Source: Ruegeria discodermiae
Lineage (GTDB): Bacteria; Pseudomonadota; Alphaproteobacteria; Rhodobacterales; Rhodobacteraceae
Direction of reading: 5' to 3'
DNA: 64,000 nt
Assembly: GCF_030758345.1 (NCBI RefSeq)
Contig: NZ_JAVAMO010000003.1
Coordinates: 124,001 to 188,000 of the forward strand
The notes beneath the pieces were generated by a model. That model worked only from the letters and a program-made list of their open reading frames with translations. It was not told the origin of the DNA and searched no databases. The translations under genes were made by a program, and so were the position numbers. Below, piece by piece: positions 42,806 to 52,672 of the stretch; the stretch's first letter is position 1, and each line of letters begins with the position of its first letter.

Positions 42806-43894
42806 ATGCTCGATGGGATACGGATCGTGGAATTCGAAGGGCTCGGCCCCGCCCCTTTCGCCGCCATGACGCTGGCCGATCTGGGCGCCGATGTGATCGT
42901 CATTCACCGCAAGGGCGGCCCGCCCAGTCCGGGCCAGCCGGACAGGTCACTGCTGGATCGCGGCAAACGCTCGATTGAACTGGACCTCAAGGACCCGGAC
43001 GACCGTGAGACCGCTCTGTGCATCGTCGCCGGTTCTGACGCGTTGATCGAAGGGTTCCGTCCGGGTGTGATGGAAAACCTGGGGCTCGGCCCGGAGACCT
43101 GCCATGCCCGCAATCCAGGCCTGGTCTATGGCCGCATGACCGGCTGGGGGCAGGATGGACCGCTGGCCGCTGCTGCCGGGCATGACCTGAACTATATCGG
43201 GCTCTCGGGTGCTCTCTGGTATGCTTCCGCGCCGGGGGACCTCCCGCTCACGCCAGCCACGCTGGTGGGCGATATCGGTGGGGGCGCGATGTATCTGGTG
43301 GCGGGGCTGGTGGCCGGGCTGCTGAAGGCACGGGCAAGTGGCAGCGGCACGGTGGTCGATGCCGCGATCTATGACGGCTCAGCGCATATGATGAACCTGC
43401 TGATGAGCTTACGGCAATCGGGAAACCTGTCTCAGAAACGCGGCGAAAGCCTGCTTGACGGCCCGCATTGGAGCCGGACCTATCGCTGCGGTGACGGCGG
43501 TTATATCTCGGTGCAGTGTCTTGAGCCGAAATTCTACCGGCAATTTCTGGCCCGTCTCAATCTGGCCGAGGACCCGGATTTTGCCCGGCAATTCGACCGC
43601 ACCCTCTGGCCCCGTCTGAACGAACGGCTCGGCGCGATCTTTGGCCAGCAGAGCCGCGACTATTGGGCTGATCTGTTTGCGGGCAGCGATGCCTGCGTTG
43701 CGCCGGTTCTGAGCCCGGACGAGGCCATGTCCCATCCCGCAAACCAGCATCGCCACACCTGGCATGAGATGGACGGTATTTTGCAGGCCGCACCCGCGCC
43801 GCGTTTTGATGGCCAGAAGACGTCGCCGAAGCCCGCCCCTCAACGCGGCGCGCACAGCGACGAGATTCGCGCCGAATTCGCCGCCAAGCTATGA
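42806..43894 (+). CDS. CaiB/BaiF CoA-transferase family protein
   Basis: 362 residues of the class III CoA-transferase / alpha-methylacyl-CoA racemase family. Family stretches: G-I-R-I-V-E-F-E-G-L-G-P-A-P-F, L-G-A-D-V-I-V-I, D-L-K-D-P, G-F-R-P-G-V-M-E-N-L-G, G-R-M-T-G-W-G-Q-D-G-P and V-V-D-A-A-I-Y-D-G-S. The opening resembles alpha-methylacyl-CoA racemase, so an acyl-CoA epimerase is as likely as a transferase. Starts 23 nt after the DMT gene and is convergent with hemE. Confidence 0.88.
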   Translation: MLDGIRIVEFEGLGPAPFAAMTLADLGADVIVIHRKGGPPSPGQPDRSLLDRGKRSIELDLKDPDDRETALCIVAGSDALIEGFRPGVMENLGLGPETCHARNPGLVYGRMTGWGQDGPLAAAAGHDLNYIGLSGALWYASAPGDLPLTPATLVGDIGGGAMYLVAGLVAGLLKARASGSGTVVDAAIYDGSAHMMNLLMSLRQSGNLSQKRGESLLDGPHWSRTYRCGDGGYISVQCLEPKFYRQFLARLNLAEDPDFARQFDRTLWPRLNERLGAIFGQQSRDYWADLFAGSDACVAPVLSPDEAMSHPANQHRHTWHEMDGILQAAPAPRFDGQKTSPKPAPQRGAHSDEIRAEFAAKL

Positions 43895-43900
43895 GGCGCG

Positions 43901-44935
43901 TCAGCCGCCGCGCACCGTGTCGATCATCAGTTGCACATTCTCGGGATCGGCATCCGGCGTGATGCCATGGCCAAGATTGAAGATATGCGGCCCCTTGGAA
44001 AACGCCTGCACGATCTGCCGGGTCTCATCCACCAGCGCCTGCCCGCCCGTCACCATGTGGCGCGAGGCCAGATTGCCCTGCACACAGCCATCGACCTGCA
44101 CATGACGCGCCGCCCAATCCGGGTCGGCGGAATTGTCCAGCGCCACACAATCAACGCCGGTTTCGCGTGCAAAGCCCACATAATGCGCGCCAGCCTCACG
44201 CGGGAAGCCGATGATCGGGATGCCGGGATGGCGCTCTTTCAGCGCGCGGGTGATCGCGCGGGTCGGCTCGACCGCGTATTTCTCGAACGCGTCATCGGGC
44301 AGTGAACCGGCCCAGCTGTCGAAAATCTTCACCACCTCAGCCCCGGCTTCGATCTGCATCGACAGATAGTCGATGGTCGCCGCCGTGATCCGGCTGATCA
44401 GCGCATCAAACAGCGCCGGGTTTTCCAGCCGCAGCGCATGGGCCGGGCCCTGATCGGGCGTCCCACGACCCGCGATCATATAGGTCGCGACTGTCCAGGG
44501 CGCGCCCGCGAACCCGATCAGCGTGGTCTCGGACGGCAATTCACGCGACAGGATGCGGACGGTCTCATAGATCGGGGACAGGGTCTCGTGAATATCCATC
44601 GCCGGTTTGAGCGCATCGAACTCTGCCTGGGTGGTGATGGTCGACAGCCGCGGCCCCTCGCCCGTCACAAACCACAGATCAGCGCCCAGCGCCTGTGGCA
44701 CCAGCAGGATGTCGGCAAACAGGATCGCCGCATCGAAGCCGTAGCGGCGGATCGGCTGCAACGTGACCTCGGCGGCCAGGTCGGGATTGTAGCACAGCGA
44801 CAGAAAATCTCCGGCCTGCGCGCGGGTGGCGCGATACTCGGGCAAATACCGCCCCGCCTGCCGCATCATCCAGATCGGCGGCACGTCCTGAACCTCGCCC
44901 GCCAAGGCGCGCAGTATCGTTTTTGTCTCAGCCAT
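43901..44935 (-). CDS. hemE: Uroporphyrinogen decarboxylase
   Basis: 344 residues from the ATG at 44935 (GGGGG/CAGG upstream; a GTG at 44962 is in frame but unlikely). Decarboxylates uroporphyrinogen III to coproporphyrinogen III in haem and tetrapyrrole synthesis. The signature [16 protein letters not shown] is at about 20-35 and [10 protein letters not shown] near 135-144. Divergent from hemC, with about 105 nt between the starts. Confidence 0.95.
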   Translation of the reverse strand: MAETKTILRALAGEVQDVPPIWMMRQAGRYLPEYRATRAQAGDFLSLCYNPDLAAEVTLQPIRRYGFDAAILFADILLVPQALGADLWFVTGEGPRLSTITTQAEFDALKPAMDIHETLSPIYETVRILSRELPSETTLIGFAGAPWTVATYMIAGRGTPDQGPAHALRLENPALFDALISRITAATIDYLSMQIEAGAEVVKIFDSWAGSLPDDAFEKYAVEPTRAITRALKERHPGIPIIGFPREAGAHYVGFARETGVDCVALDNSADPDWAARHVQVDGCVQGNLASRHMVTGGQALVDETRQIVQAFSKGPHIFNLGHGITPDADPENVQLMIDTVRGG

Positions 44936-45040
44936 GCCTGCCCCCAATTCTGATTGCGCCACACCGGTCTATGCTGAGCGGCAATTTGTCAAGCATTCCC
45001 CCGTTGTCAGGGCAAAGTGACGCGACTAAAGCTGTGCGCC

Positions 45041-46000
45041 ATGACACATGCACTGCCCTCTCCGTCCGACCCTCTGAAAATCGGCACGCGCGGTTCGCCG
45101 CTTGCGCTGGCGCAAGCCTATGAAACCCGCGATCGCCTCGCCAAGGCCCATGAGTTGCCGCATGATGCGTTCGAGATCACCGTGATCATGACCAGCGGCG
45201 ACAATCGCAAACTGATCGACGCGGATCGCCCGCTGAAAGAGATCGGCAACAAGGGCCTGTTCACCAAAGAGATCGAAGAGGCGATGCTGCGCGGCGATAT
45301 CGACATCGCGGTGCACTCGACCAAGGACATGCCGGTCGCACAGCCCGAAGGTCTGGTGCTGGATACGTTCCTGCCGCGCGAGGATGTACGTGATGCCTTC
45401 ATCTCTCCGGGGCTGACTACGCTGGATGATCTGGCCGAGGGGGCCGTTGTCGGGACCTCGTCGCTGCGCCGCCGCGCCCAGTTGCTGAACCGGCGTCCCG
45501 ATCTGAACGTGGTGGAGTTCCGGGGCAATGTGCAGACCCGCCTGCGCAAACTCTCCGAAGGCGTGGCCGAATGCACCTTTCTGGCGCTGGCCGGATTGAA
45601 CCGGCTGGACATGAGTGAGGTGCCGGCGACCCCGATCTCACCAGACGACATGCTGCCCGCCATCGCACAAGGGGCCATCGGGATCGAGCGGCGCGGCGAT
45701 GACGCGCGCGCTGGCGACTTGCTGGCCCGCATTCATCACAGCGAAACCAAACACAGGCTGGCCGCCGAACGGGCCTTTCTGGCGGCGCTCGACGGGTCCT
45801 GCGAAACGCCGATTGCCGGGTTGGCCGAGATCGACGGCGACACCCTGCGCCTGCGCGGTCAGGTCCTGCGCCCCGATGGTTCCGAGGACGTGTCCGAAGA
45901 GCGATCCTGCGCGATCGCGGATGGGGCAGAGCTGGGCCGCGACATGGCGTCGGATATGCTGAAACAGGCGGGGCCGGGCTTTTTCGAATGGCGCGACTGA
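45041..46000 (+). CDS. hemC: Hydroxymethylbilane synthase (porphobilinogen deaminase)
   Basis: 319 residues from the ATG at 45041; a GTG at 45017 is possible. Joins four porphobilinogens into hydroxymethylbilane. Signature blocks: I-G-T-R-G-S-P-L-A-L-A-Q (about 15-26), H-S-T-K-D-M-P, G-T-S-S-L-R-R-R-A-Q, and the dipyrromethane-binding cysteine in L-D-G-S-C-E-T-P-I-A. Faces hemE, so a shared regulatory region for haem genes lies between them. Confidence 0.95.
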   Translation: MTHALPSPSDPLKIGTRGSPLALAQAYETRDRLAKAHELPHDAFEITVIMTSGDNRKLIDADRPLKEIGNKGLFTKEIEEAMLRGDIDIAVHSTKDMPVAQPEGLVLDTFLPREDVRDAFISPGLTTLDDLAEGAVVGTSSLRRRAQLLNRRPDLNVVEFRGNVQTRLRKLSEGVAECTFLALAGLNRLDMSEVPATPISPDDMLPAIAQGAIGIERRGDDARAGDLLARIHHSETKHRLAAERAFLAALDGSCETPIAGLAEIDGDTLRLRGQVLRPDGSEDVSEERSCAIADGAELGRDMASDMLKQAGPGFFEWRD

Positions 46001-46065
46001 CGCCACGGCCTGTTTGACAGAGCCCCGTCCTCTCTGGGACACTTCGCATAGGGAGGTGGCCCGCC

Positions 46066-47010
46066 ATGACTCCGGGAAAGACATATCTGACATCTGACGA
46101 AATCCGCCCGCTGGCCGAGCGGTCGGATATCAGGGGAGCCTGGCTGGTGCTGCATTGCTGGGGCACCATCGCGCTGGCGCTCGCTTTGTTCGGTCTTTGG
46201 CCCAATCCGCTGACCTTCTTTCTTGCGGTAATGATTGTGGGATCACGACAGCTCGGGCTCGCGATCCTGATGCATGAGGCTGCGCATAACGCCTTGTTCC
46301 AGCGCCAGCGCCTCAATGATTTTGTCGCCACATGGCTCTGCGCGCGGCCCATTCTGGCTGACCTCAGCGCCTATCGGCGCTATCACCTGACCCATCACCG
46401 CTTTACCCAGTCCGACAAGGACCCCGACCTGCCGCTATCGTCGAAATTCCCGACCTCGCATGCCTCGATGCGGCGCAAATTCACGCGGGATCTGACCGGG
46501 CAGACCGGGGTGAAACAACTGGTGGGCCAGATCGCCATGGCGCTCCGCATGGCGGGGGATCATGAGGCGATCGAAGCGGCGGAAGCCGATTTTGCGCAAA
46601 GCTTCAAGAGCTTGCATTTCTGGGTCACGGTGCCGGTCTTTCTGGTGGTGATGGTGGTCTTGGGGCTGGTTGGCGACTGGTGGTGGGGGCTGGCCTTCTG
46701 GCTGCTGCCCTATCTGACCTGGTTCCAGTTCGTCCTGCGCGTGCGCAATATCGCCGAACATGGTGCCACCGAGCAATCCGACGACCCGTTCCGAAATGTG
46801 CGCACCACGCTGGCCGGACCATTGGCGCGGCTGTTTGTGGCCCCCTACTGGGTCAACTACCACCTTGAACACCACATGATCATGCATGTGCCCTGCTACA
46901 ACCTACCGAGGCTGCACAAGCTGCTGCTGGCCAAAGGTTATGGCACGCAGATGAACATGGCCCCCAGCTATGGCGCGGCGATGCGCGAAGCCGGGTGGCG
47001 CTCAGCCTAG
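46066..47010 (+). CDS. Fatty acid desaturase family protein
   Basis: 314 residues, second membrane desaturase of the window. Histidine boxes are H-E-A-A-H-N (about 69-74), Y-H-L-T-H-H-R-F (about 106-113), and Y-H-L-E-H-H-M (about 265-271), with hydrophobic spans before, between and after. The middle region is rich in charged residues. It follows hemC after about 65 nt on the same strand and is convergent with hemF (their ends overlap by 4 nt). Substrate unknown. Confidence 0.88.
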   Translation: MTPGKTYLTSDEIRPLAERSDIRGAWLVLHCWGTIALALALFGLWPNPLTFFLAVMIVGSRQLGLAILMHEAAHNALFQRQRLNDFVATWLCARPILADLSAYRRYHLTHHRFTQSDKDPDLPLSSKFPTSHASMRRKFTRDLTGQTGVKQLVGQIAMALRMAGDHEAIEAAEADFAQSFKSLHFWVTVPVFLVVMVVLGLVGDWWWGLAFWLLPYLTWFQFVLRVRNIAEHGATEQSDDPFRNVRTTLAGPLARLFVAPYWVNYHLEHHMIMHVPCYNLPRLHKLLLAKGYGTQMNMAPSYGAAMREAGWRSA

Positions 47011-47900
47011 TACCATTTCGCAATCGGCGGCAGGCTCATCAGCACCGCATCGGGATCGTGGCCTGTCTCCAACCCGAATTTCGTACCCCGGTCATAGACG
47101 AGGTTGTATTCGGCATAAAGGCCCCGGTGCCGGTACTGCACCTCTTTGTCAGGCTCCGACCATGGCTGCACCCGCCGTTTTTCGACAAGGGGCACAAAGG
47201 CGGGCAGGAAGGCGCGGCCGATATCCTGGGTCAGGGCGAAATCCGCATCCCAGTCACCAGTGCAATAATCATCCATGAAGATACCGCCCACACCGCGCGC
47301 GCGTTTGCGGTGGGGGATATAGAAATACTCATCGGCCCAGTCCTTCAGGCGCGGATAATGCCCGGTTCCATGCCGGTCCAGATGCGCCTTCTGGGTGTCG
47401 TGGAAATGCGCGGTGTCTTCGTCATACTCGATACAGGGGTTGAGGTCGGACCCGCCGCCGAACCACCACGCATGCGGGGTCCAGAACATCCGCGTGTTCA
47501 TATGCACCGCGGGCACATGGGGGTTCTGCATATGCGCCACCAGCGAAATCCCCGAGGCCCAGAAGCGCGGATCGTCCTTCATCCCCGGCAGCCCCTTGCG
47601 CGCCGCCATTGCTGACTGTGCCCGCTCCGACAGGGTGCCATAGACCTCGGAGACATTCACGCCGACCTTTTCAAACACACGCCCGCCGCGCATCACCGAC
47701 ATCAACCCGCCGCCCGCATCCGAGCCATCCTCTGAAGAACGCTGTGTCTTCGTCACCTCAAACCGGCCCGCCTCGGCATCCGAAAGCGGGCCTTCGGCGT
47801 GGTTATCCTCAAGCGTTTCGAACGCGGTAACGATCTGGTCGCGCAACTGGCGAAACCACGCGGCGGCCTGCGCTTTTTGGGCCTCCATCGCTTGGGTCAT
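47007..47900 (-). CDS. hemF: Oxygen-dependent coproporphyrinogen III oxidase
   Basis: 297 residues. Oxidative decarboxylation of coproporphyrinogen III to protoporphyrinogen IX with O2. The signature W-W-F-G-G-G-S-D-L-N-P is at about 161-171, preceded by H-M-N-T-R-M-F and followed by Y-I-P-H-R-K-R-A-R-G-V-G-G-I-F. ATG at 47900. The gene starts 21 nt after the SDR-like gene on the same strand. Confidence 0.95.
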   Translation of the reverse strand: MTQAMEAQKAQAAAWFRQLRDQIVTAFETLEDNHAEGPLSDAEAGRFEVTKTQRSSEDGSDAGGGLMSVMRGGRVFEKVGVNVSEVYGTLSERAQSAMAARKGLPGMKDDPRFWASGISLVAHMQNPHVPAVHMNTRMFWTPHAWWFGGGSDLNPCIEYDEDTAHFHDTQKAHLDRHGTGHYPRLKDWADEYFYIPHRKRARGVGGIFMDDYCTGDWDADFALTQDIGRAFLPAFVPLVEKRRVQPWSEPDKEVQYRHRGLYAEYNLVYDRGTKFGLETGHDPDAVLMSLPPIAKWY

Positions 47901-47921
47901 TGGTTGTCCTTTTTCAACATG

Positions 47922-48725
47922 TCAGTGGGCCGGGGCCTCAACCGGATCAAGCAGGGTGCGGCCGCCATCCAAGGTCATGATCTGACCGGTCATGAAACCC
48001 GACGCCTCAGAGGCCAGAAACTGCGCCGCCTCGGCCAGTTCGGTCGCAGCGGCAATCCGGCCAAGCGGCGTGTGATTCTCGATGTCGCGGCGGTATTCGC
48101 GATTGTCCTTGAGTGTGGATTGCAGCGACGCGCTCATGATCGAGCCCAGCGCGATGGCGTTCACACGGATATGGTGCGGCGCCATGGCCACGGCGAGGGA
48201 GCGGGTCATCTGATCAAGCGCCGCGGTCGAGACGGAATAGGCCAGCAAGTTCGGATGGGTGCGCCGTGCGGCCACTGAGGACAGGTTGATGATCGCCCCT
48301 GCCTGTCGTGCGTCTTCGTTGTCACCGGCCTGTTTGATCATCCGCTTGGCCACCAATTGGCTCAGCCGCAAGGCGGGCATCAGGTTCTGGTTCAGCAAAG
48401 CTTGTGTGGAATCGTCATCCATGTCGAGCGGATCGGTGGGCACCACCTGCCGCGCGCCGTTGACCAGAATGTCGATCTGATCGAACGCGTCCAGCGAGGC
48501 CGACAACAGATTGGCTAGCGTCAGCCTCTCGCGCAGATCGCCTGCAAAGTAGCGGATATTCTCGGCCTCGCCATTTTCGCCCAGCTCCGAGGCGAGGCGC
48601 TTTTCATCCATGTCGGCAAACACGACATTGGCGCCCTTGTCCGCGAAATGGCGACCAATGGCGAGGCCGATGCCAGCGGCACCACCGGTGACGATGGCGG
48701 TCTTTCCGGCAATGGAATAGGACAT
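47922..48725 (-). CDS. SDR family oxidoreductase with the catalytic lysine replaced
   Basis: 267 residues from the ATG at 48725 (GGGAG upstream). Rossmann cofactor site T13-G-G-A-A-G-I-G20 and an L-V-N-G-A-R block in place of the usual N-N-A-G. Catalytic serine S149/S150 and tyrosine Y163 are present, but Y-S-V-S-T167 puts threonine at the position of the lysine in Y-x3-K. Classical SDR chemistry would be weakened, so this may be a degenerate or non-canonical member. It lies between a methyltransferase gene and hemF on the minus strand (gaps of 19 and 21 nt). Confidence 0.85.
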   Translation of the reverse strand: MSYSIAGKTAIVTGGAAGIGLAIGRHFADKGANVVFADMDEKRLASELGENGEAENIRYFAGDLRERLTLANLLSASLDAFDQIDILVNGARQVVPTDPLDMDDDSTQALLNQNLMPALRLSQLVAKRMIKQAGDNEDARQAGAIINLSSVAARRTHPNLLAYSVSTAALDQMTRSLAVAMAPHHIRVNAIALGSIMSASLQSTLKDNREYRRDIENHTPLGRIAAATELAEAAQFLASEASGFMTGQIMTLDGGRTLLDPVEAPAH

Positions 48726-48744
48726 CTGTTTCTCCCGCTCTGAC

Positions 48745-49725
48745 CTAGGATGCCCCAACCCGGCGGCGCGGGCGGCTGGCGTTGAAAATCTTGAACCGGG
48801 CATCGCCGCCAAGCTCTTCGAACCGGTTGAAATGCGCCTCCAGCGCGGCCTCATAGGGCAGATGGCGGTTCGCCACCATCCAAAGCTGACCATTGGGCGC
48901 AAGCGCACGCGCCGCAGCAGCGATAAAACCACGGCCCAGCGCGGGGTCGGCAGCGCGCGAAGTGTGGAAGGGCGGGTTCATGACGACGGTATCCTCCGGC
49001 TCAGGCGCTGCCCAGCGCAGCGCATCGGCCCAGTGAAACCGCGCGCGCGGATCGGAAACGTTGTGGCGTGCGCACTCCAGCGCGGCATGATCGGCCTCGA
49101 CCAGATCGATGGAGTACACCCCCTCGCGTTCCAGAAGCCGCGACGAGAGATAGCCCCACCCGGCCCCCAGATCCGCAATCCGCCCACCGGGGCGATCCGG
49201 CATGGCGGCGATCAGTAACTCCGATGCCGGATCGATCCCGTCCGAGGAAAACACGCCGGGCACGGTCCGGTAACCACCGACCAGCGCCATGTCGGACATG
49301 GCCCAGTCAGAAAACGCCTGCGCGTCGGCGGCAAACCAGAAGATCTTGCCATGCGCCTTGGAGATCGGCCCCTCAACCGGCACCCGCTTGCGCACCTCCT
49401 TGAGCAGGCTGTCGATGCCGTCGGTCTTGGCCCCGTCCACTACAACCCTGCCGCTGGCGCGCTGGCAGGCCTGATGTAGAAAGCCCCGTGCCTGCGTCTT
49501 GGCACGCGGGAGGAACAGGATCACGTCATCGCAGCGCGCATCGCTGGCATGGGCACAGCGAAATCCCTGATCCGCAAAATGGTCGTGAAACGGCTTGAAG
49601 GGCTGCACCATCTCGGTGGTCCGGGGCAGATCGGACAAGTCCTGCGCTGGTGTGGGCAGCAACACCGACAGCGCATCGGACAGCGTCAGCCCGCTGTCGC
49701 GGGCAAGGTCTAGACGTATTGACAT
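48745..49725 (-). CDS. Class I SAM-dependent methyltransferase (RsmC/RlmG-like)
   Basis: 326 residues. A two-domain layout, with a degenerate N-terminal methyltransferase-like half and a catalytic C-terminal half, is that of RsmC/RlmG rRNA guanine-N2 methyltransferases. SAM motif I is I-A-D-L-G-A-G-W-G-Y (about 183-192), and the catalytic N-P-P-F-H is near 249-253. Probably modifies rRNA; which base is uncertain. First gene of the methyltransferase-SDR-hemF run. Confidence 0.87.
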   Translation of the reverse strand: MSIRLDLARDSGLTLSDALSVLLPTPAQDLSDLPRTTEMVQPFKPFHDHFADQGFRCAHASDARCDDVILFLPRAKTQARGFLHQACQRASGRVVVDGAKTDGIDSLLKEVRKRVPVEGPISKAHGKIFWFAADAQAFSDWAMSDMALVGGYRTVPGVFSSDGIDPASELLIAAMPDRPGGRIADLGAGWGYLSSRLLEREGVYSIDLVEADHAALECARHNVSDPRARFHWADALRWAAPEPEDTVVMNPPFHTSRAADPALGRGFIAAAARALAPNGQLWMVANRHLPYEAALEAHFNRFEELGGDARFKIFNASRPRRRVGAS

Positions 49726-49800
49726 CGCGTGAGTCGATCCTGCGCCGTCACCAAATGGTGCGGGTGAGCCTGCGCCTTGAGGCCGGGGCGGTCAACCGCC

Positions 49801-50142
49801 TCATTCCTCTTTTTCCATGGTGCATTGCAGCGGATGCTGATGACGGCGGGCGAAATCCATCACCTGACCCACCTTGGTCTCGGCGATTTCGTGGCTGAAC
49901 ACACCGACAACGGCAACACCCTTCTTGTGGACGGTCAGCATCACCTCGAAGGCTTGCGCGTGGGTCATGCCGAAGAACCGCTCCAGCACATGCACCACAA
50001 ATTCCATCGGGGTGTAGTCATCATTGAGCAGCAGCACTTTATAGAGCGGCGGGCGCTGAGTCTTTGGCCGGGTTTCGACCAGAATCGAGGTGCCCGATTC
50101 ATCGTCCGGGTCATTCGACATTGTTACCAGAAAAGGCTGCAT
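49801..50142 (-). CDS. clpS: ATP-dependent Clp protease adaptor ClpS
   Basis: 113 residues from an ATG at 50142; ATGs at 50175 and 50121 are also in frame and no start has a strong ribosome-binding site. ClpS delivers N-degron substrates to ClpA. The conserved core reads [17 protein letters not shown], then F-F-G-M-T-H-A-Q-A and V-H-K-K-G-V-A-V. The variable N-terminus is acidic and probably flexible. Divergent from the HAD hydrolase gene. Confidence 0.93.
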   Translation of the reverse strand: MQPFLVTMSNDPDDESGTSILVETRPKTQRPPLYKVLLLNDDYTPMEFVVHVLERFFGMTHAQAFEVMLTVHKKGVAVVGVFSHEIAETKVGQVMDFARRHQHPLQCTMEKEE

Positions 50143-50218
50143 GGTGCAGAGAATCCGCTCTCGCTTGGAAATCACATGAGGGGTTATATAACGTTTCTAC
50201 GACCCTCGAAAAGAGCCC

Positions 50219-50935
50219 GTGAACACGAAGCCCATGCCACGCAACCTGACCACGGTCGGTTTCGACGCCGACGACACGCTCTGGCACAACGAGCGCTTCT
50301 TCCAGCTGACGCAGGACCGGTTCGCCGATCTGCTGGCGGATCATGCCGCGCGCAATCACCTGATGGACCGGCTGCTGGCCGCCGAGCGGCGCAATCTGGG
50401 GCGCTATGGCTATGGGATCAAAGGCTTTGTCCTGTCGATGATCGAAACCGCGCTGGAGGTGACAGAAGACCGGGTGCCCGCATCTGCAATCCGGGAACTG
50501 ATCGACGCGGGGCATGAGATGCTGGCCCATCCCATAGAGTTGCTGCCCCATGCCGCCGAGGCGGTCGCTGCGGTTGCAAAGACCCATCGGGTGGTGCTGG
50601 TGACCAAGGGCGATCTGCTGGATCAGGAGCGCAAGCTGGCGCAATCGGGTCTGGGCGAACTGTTCGACGCGGTCGAGATCGTGTCGGAAAAAACTCCCGC
50701 AATCTATTCGGAGGTCTTCGCCCGCCATGGCGATGGCGCGGAACATGCGATGATGGTGGGCAATTCCATCCGCTCGGATGTGGTGCCCGCGATCGAGGCC
50801 GGAGGCTGGGGCGTGCACGTGCCGCACGCATTGCTGTGGGATCTGGAACGGGCCGAGACCCCGCAACACGCAACCCGGTTCCGAGAACTGCCCGATTTGT
50901 CAGGGCTTTGTGATCTGGTGCGTGCTGTGGGATGA
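50219..50935 (+). CDS. HAD family hydrolase
   Basis: 238 residues. The HAD motif I is F-D-A-D-D-T-L-W-H (nucleophile D about 16), motif II V-L-V-T-K-G, the lysine is in S-E-K-T-P, and motif IV G-N-S-I-R-S-D-V is near 178-185. A cap domain lies between. Substrate unknown; L-W-H-N-E after motif I is a common variant in alphaproteobacteria. Two starts are possible: GTG at 50219 (used here) and ATG at 50234. Confidence 0.88.
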   Translation: MNTKPMPRNLTTVGFDADDTLWHNERFFQLTQDRFADLLADHAARNHLMDRLLAAERRNLGRYGYGIKGFVLSMIETALEVTEDRVPASAIRELIDAGHEMLAHPIELLPHAAEAVAAVAKTHRVVLVTKGDLLDQERKLAQSGLGELFDAVEIVSEKTPAIYSEVFARHGDGAEHAMMVGNSIRSDVVPAIEAGGWGVHVPHALLWDLERAETPQHATRFRELPDLSGLCDLVRAVG

Positions 50936-51150
50936 CCCGGGCAAATTAAGAAAGCGCAGCAAATTTTAGGCAATCCCAATCTTAGCGGAAAAGGCTGAGT
51001 CAGCCACAAGATATGGGTTTCTCATTTGCCCCATTTTTTGCGCTCAGCCCAATCTCACCGTTTATTTCGCGCCGATGCTGTGTTAGCGTTGGGGCAATTA
51101 TCAAACAGAGCCAGCCCGAAATAATCAGGCGGCCAGAGGCAGATAGAGAA

Positions 51151-52605
51151 ATGATCGTGCAGGTTCGGCGGATGAAGTCGGCCCGATGGGGCCTTATTAT
51201 ACTCACTCTGATTTGGCTCTGTGTGCTGTTGCCGCTCAGTGTTGCGGCAGCGCCTTACGCGGCCATGGTAATCGACGCGCGAACCGGCGAGGTTCTGCAT
51301 TCCCGCAACGCGGATACGCGGCTGCATCCGGCCTCTCTGACCAAGATGATGACGCTCTACATCGCGTTCGAGGCGGTGCGCAACGGCGAGATTGATCTGG
51401 ACACCAAGGTGCGCATTCCCAAGGCCGCTGCGGCAGAGCCGCCTTCGAAACTGGGGCTGCGTTCGGGCCAAAAAATCGCCTTTCGCTATCTGATCCGGGC
51501 GGCGGCTGTGAAATCGGCCAATGATGCGGCCACGGCCATCGGGATCGCCATCAGCGGGTCGGAGGCGGCTTTCGCCCGCCGCATGACGCGGACCGCCAAG
51601 GCAATGGGCATGACACGCACCACGTTCAAGAACGCTCATGGCCTGACGGAAAAGGGGCATCTGTCGACGGCGCGTGACATGACCACGCTGGGCCGTCACA
51701 TGCTCTATGATTACCCGCAGTATTATAATCTGTTCTCGCGGCGCTCGACCCATGCGGGAATCAAGACCGTGAACAATACCAACCGCCGCCTGCTGGCCGC
51801 CTATAAAGGCGCCGACGGGATCAAGACCGGCTATACCCGCGCGGCGGGGTTCAACCTTGTTGCCTCGGCCAAGCGCGGCAATGAGCGCATCATTGCGACC
51901 GTCTTTGGCGGCCAATCGACCGCCTCGCGCAATGCGCGAGTGGCAGAACTGCTCGATATGGGGTTCCGCCGCGCGCCATCGCGCGCACCGATCCGCAAGC
52001 CCAGCCGCCCGGTCTATGCGGGCAATTCCGGCCTTGGCGATACCAGCCCTGGTAAGACCATCCGTTTGGCCGGCGCACCCAAAAAGAGCCTGCGCCCGCG
52101 TGTGCGCCCAAGCGCAAGCACAGTTGTGGTCGCGGATGCAGTGGCTACGACGGCCGAGCAGAATGGCGACCGGATACAGGCGGGCATCACGGCCGCGATC
52201 GTGGCCGCAGATGTCGGGTCGAAAACCGTGAAAACCGTAACCCCGCCGCCCGCCTCCTCGACCCGCCCGGCCCTGCGCCCGGAGAATCTGGTCCTGGCAA
52301 AGGCCACCACCGACGCGGAAACACAGGCGGTGAAACCTGAGGTGGTCACGCGGCTTTCAACCTCCGGCGGGCATCACTGGGGCGTCAATGTGGGCCGCTA
52401 CACCACCCGCTATAAGGCCGAAAAGGTCCTGCTGCGCACCGCGCTGGCCGAGATGTCGACGCTGGATGGTACGCTGCGCAAGGTCAACCAATCCTCGAAA
52501 GGGTTTGATGCGACTTTTCAGGGCATGACTCGCGAGCAGGCGGATCTGGCCTGCCGCAGGCTTCAGGCCCGCAACGTAACCTGTTTCATGATCGGGCCCT
52601 CCTAA
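51151..52605 (+). CDS. D-alanyl-D-alanine carboxypeptidase with C-terminal SPOR domain
   Basis: 484 residues from the ATG at 51151; 51172 is an alternative. Signal peptide about 12-34 (A-A-A/A-P-Y). Class C low-mass penicillin-binding fold with S62-L-T-K65, S122-A-N124 and K225-T-G227. It trims the terminal D-alanine of muropeptides in the periplasm. A low-complexity linker (about 300-405) leads to a SPOR domain (about 406-484), which binds denuded septal peptidoglycan. The combination suggests a division-site enzyme. Ends at a strong terminator. Confidence 0.92.
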   Translation: MIVQVRRMKSARWGLIILTLIWLCVLLPLSVAAAPYAAMVIDARTGEVLHSRNADTRLHPASLTKMMTLYIAFEAVRNGEIDLDTKVRIPKAAAAEPPSKLGLRSGQKIAFRYLIRAAAVKSANDAATAIGIAISGSEAAFARRMTRTAKAMGMTRTTFKNAHGLTEKGHLSTARDMTTLGRHMLYDYPQYYNLFSRRSTHAGIKTVNNTNRRLLAAYKGADGIKTGYTRAAGFNLVASAKRGNERIIATVFGGQSTASRNARVAELLDMGFRRAPSRAPIRKPSRPVYAGNSGLGDTSPGKTIRLAGAPKKSLRPRVRPSASTVVVADAVATTAEQNGDRIQAGITAAIVAADVGSKTVKTVTPPPASSTRPALRPENLVLAKATTDAETQAVKPEVVTRLSTSGGHHWGVNVGRYTTRYKAEKVLLRTALAEMSTLDGTLRKVNQSSKGFDATFQGMTREQADLACRRLQARNVTCFMIGPS

Positions 52606-52631
52606 CAAACAAGACCCGTAACATGACGACC

Positions 52632-52668
52632 TGACGGCCACGCCCCACCACGTGGCCGTCATTTTTTT
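52632..52668 (+). terminator. Rho-independent terminator after the carboxypeptidase gene
   Basis: A perfect 11-bp stem (TGACGGCCACG paired with CGTGGCCGTCA, 8-nt loop) is followed by seven T's at 52662-52668. It lies 26 nt after the stop codon and before the convergent end of pxpA. Confidence 0.9.
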
Positions 52669-52672
52669 AGCG

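Noticed and set aside
51026-51097. Inverted repeat TTGCCCCA / TGGGGCAA and the palindrome GGCTGAGTCAGCC (50993-51005) before the carboxypeptidase gene
   Set aside because: Short, widely spaced or without context; not enough to call an operator.
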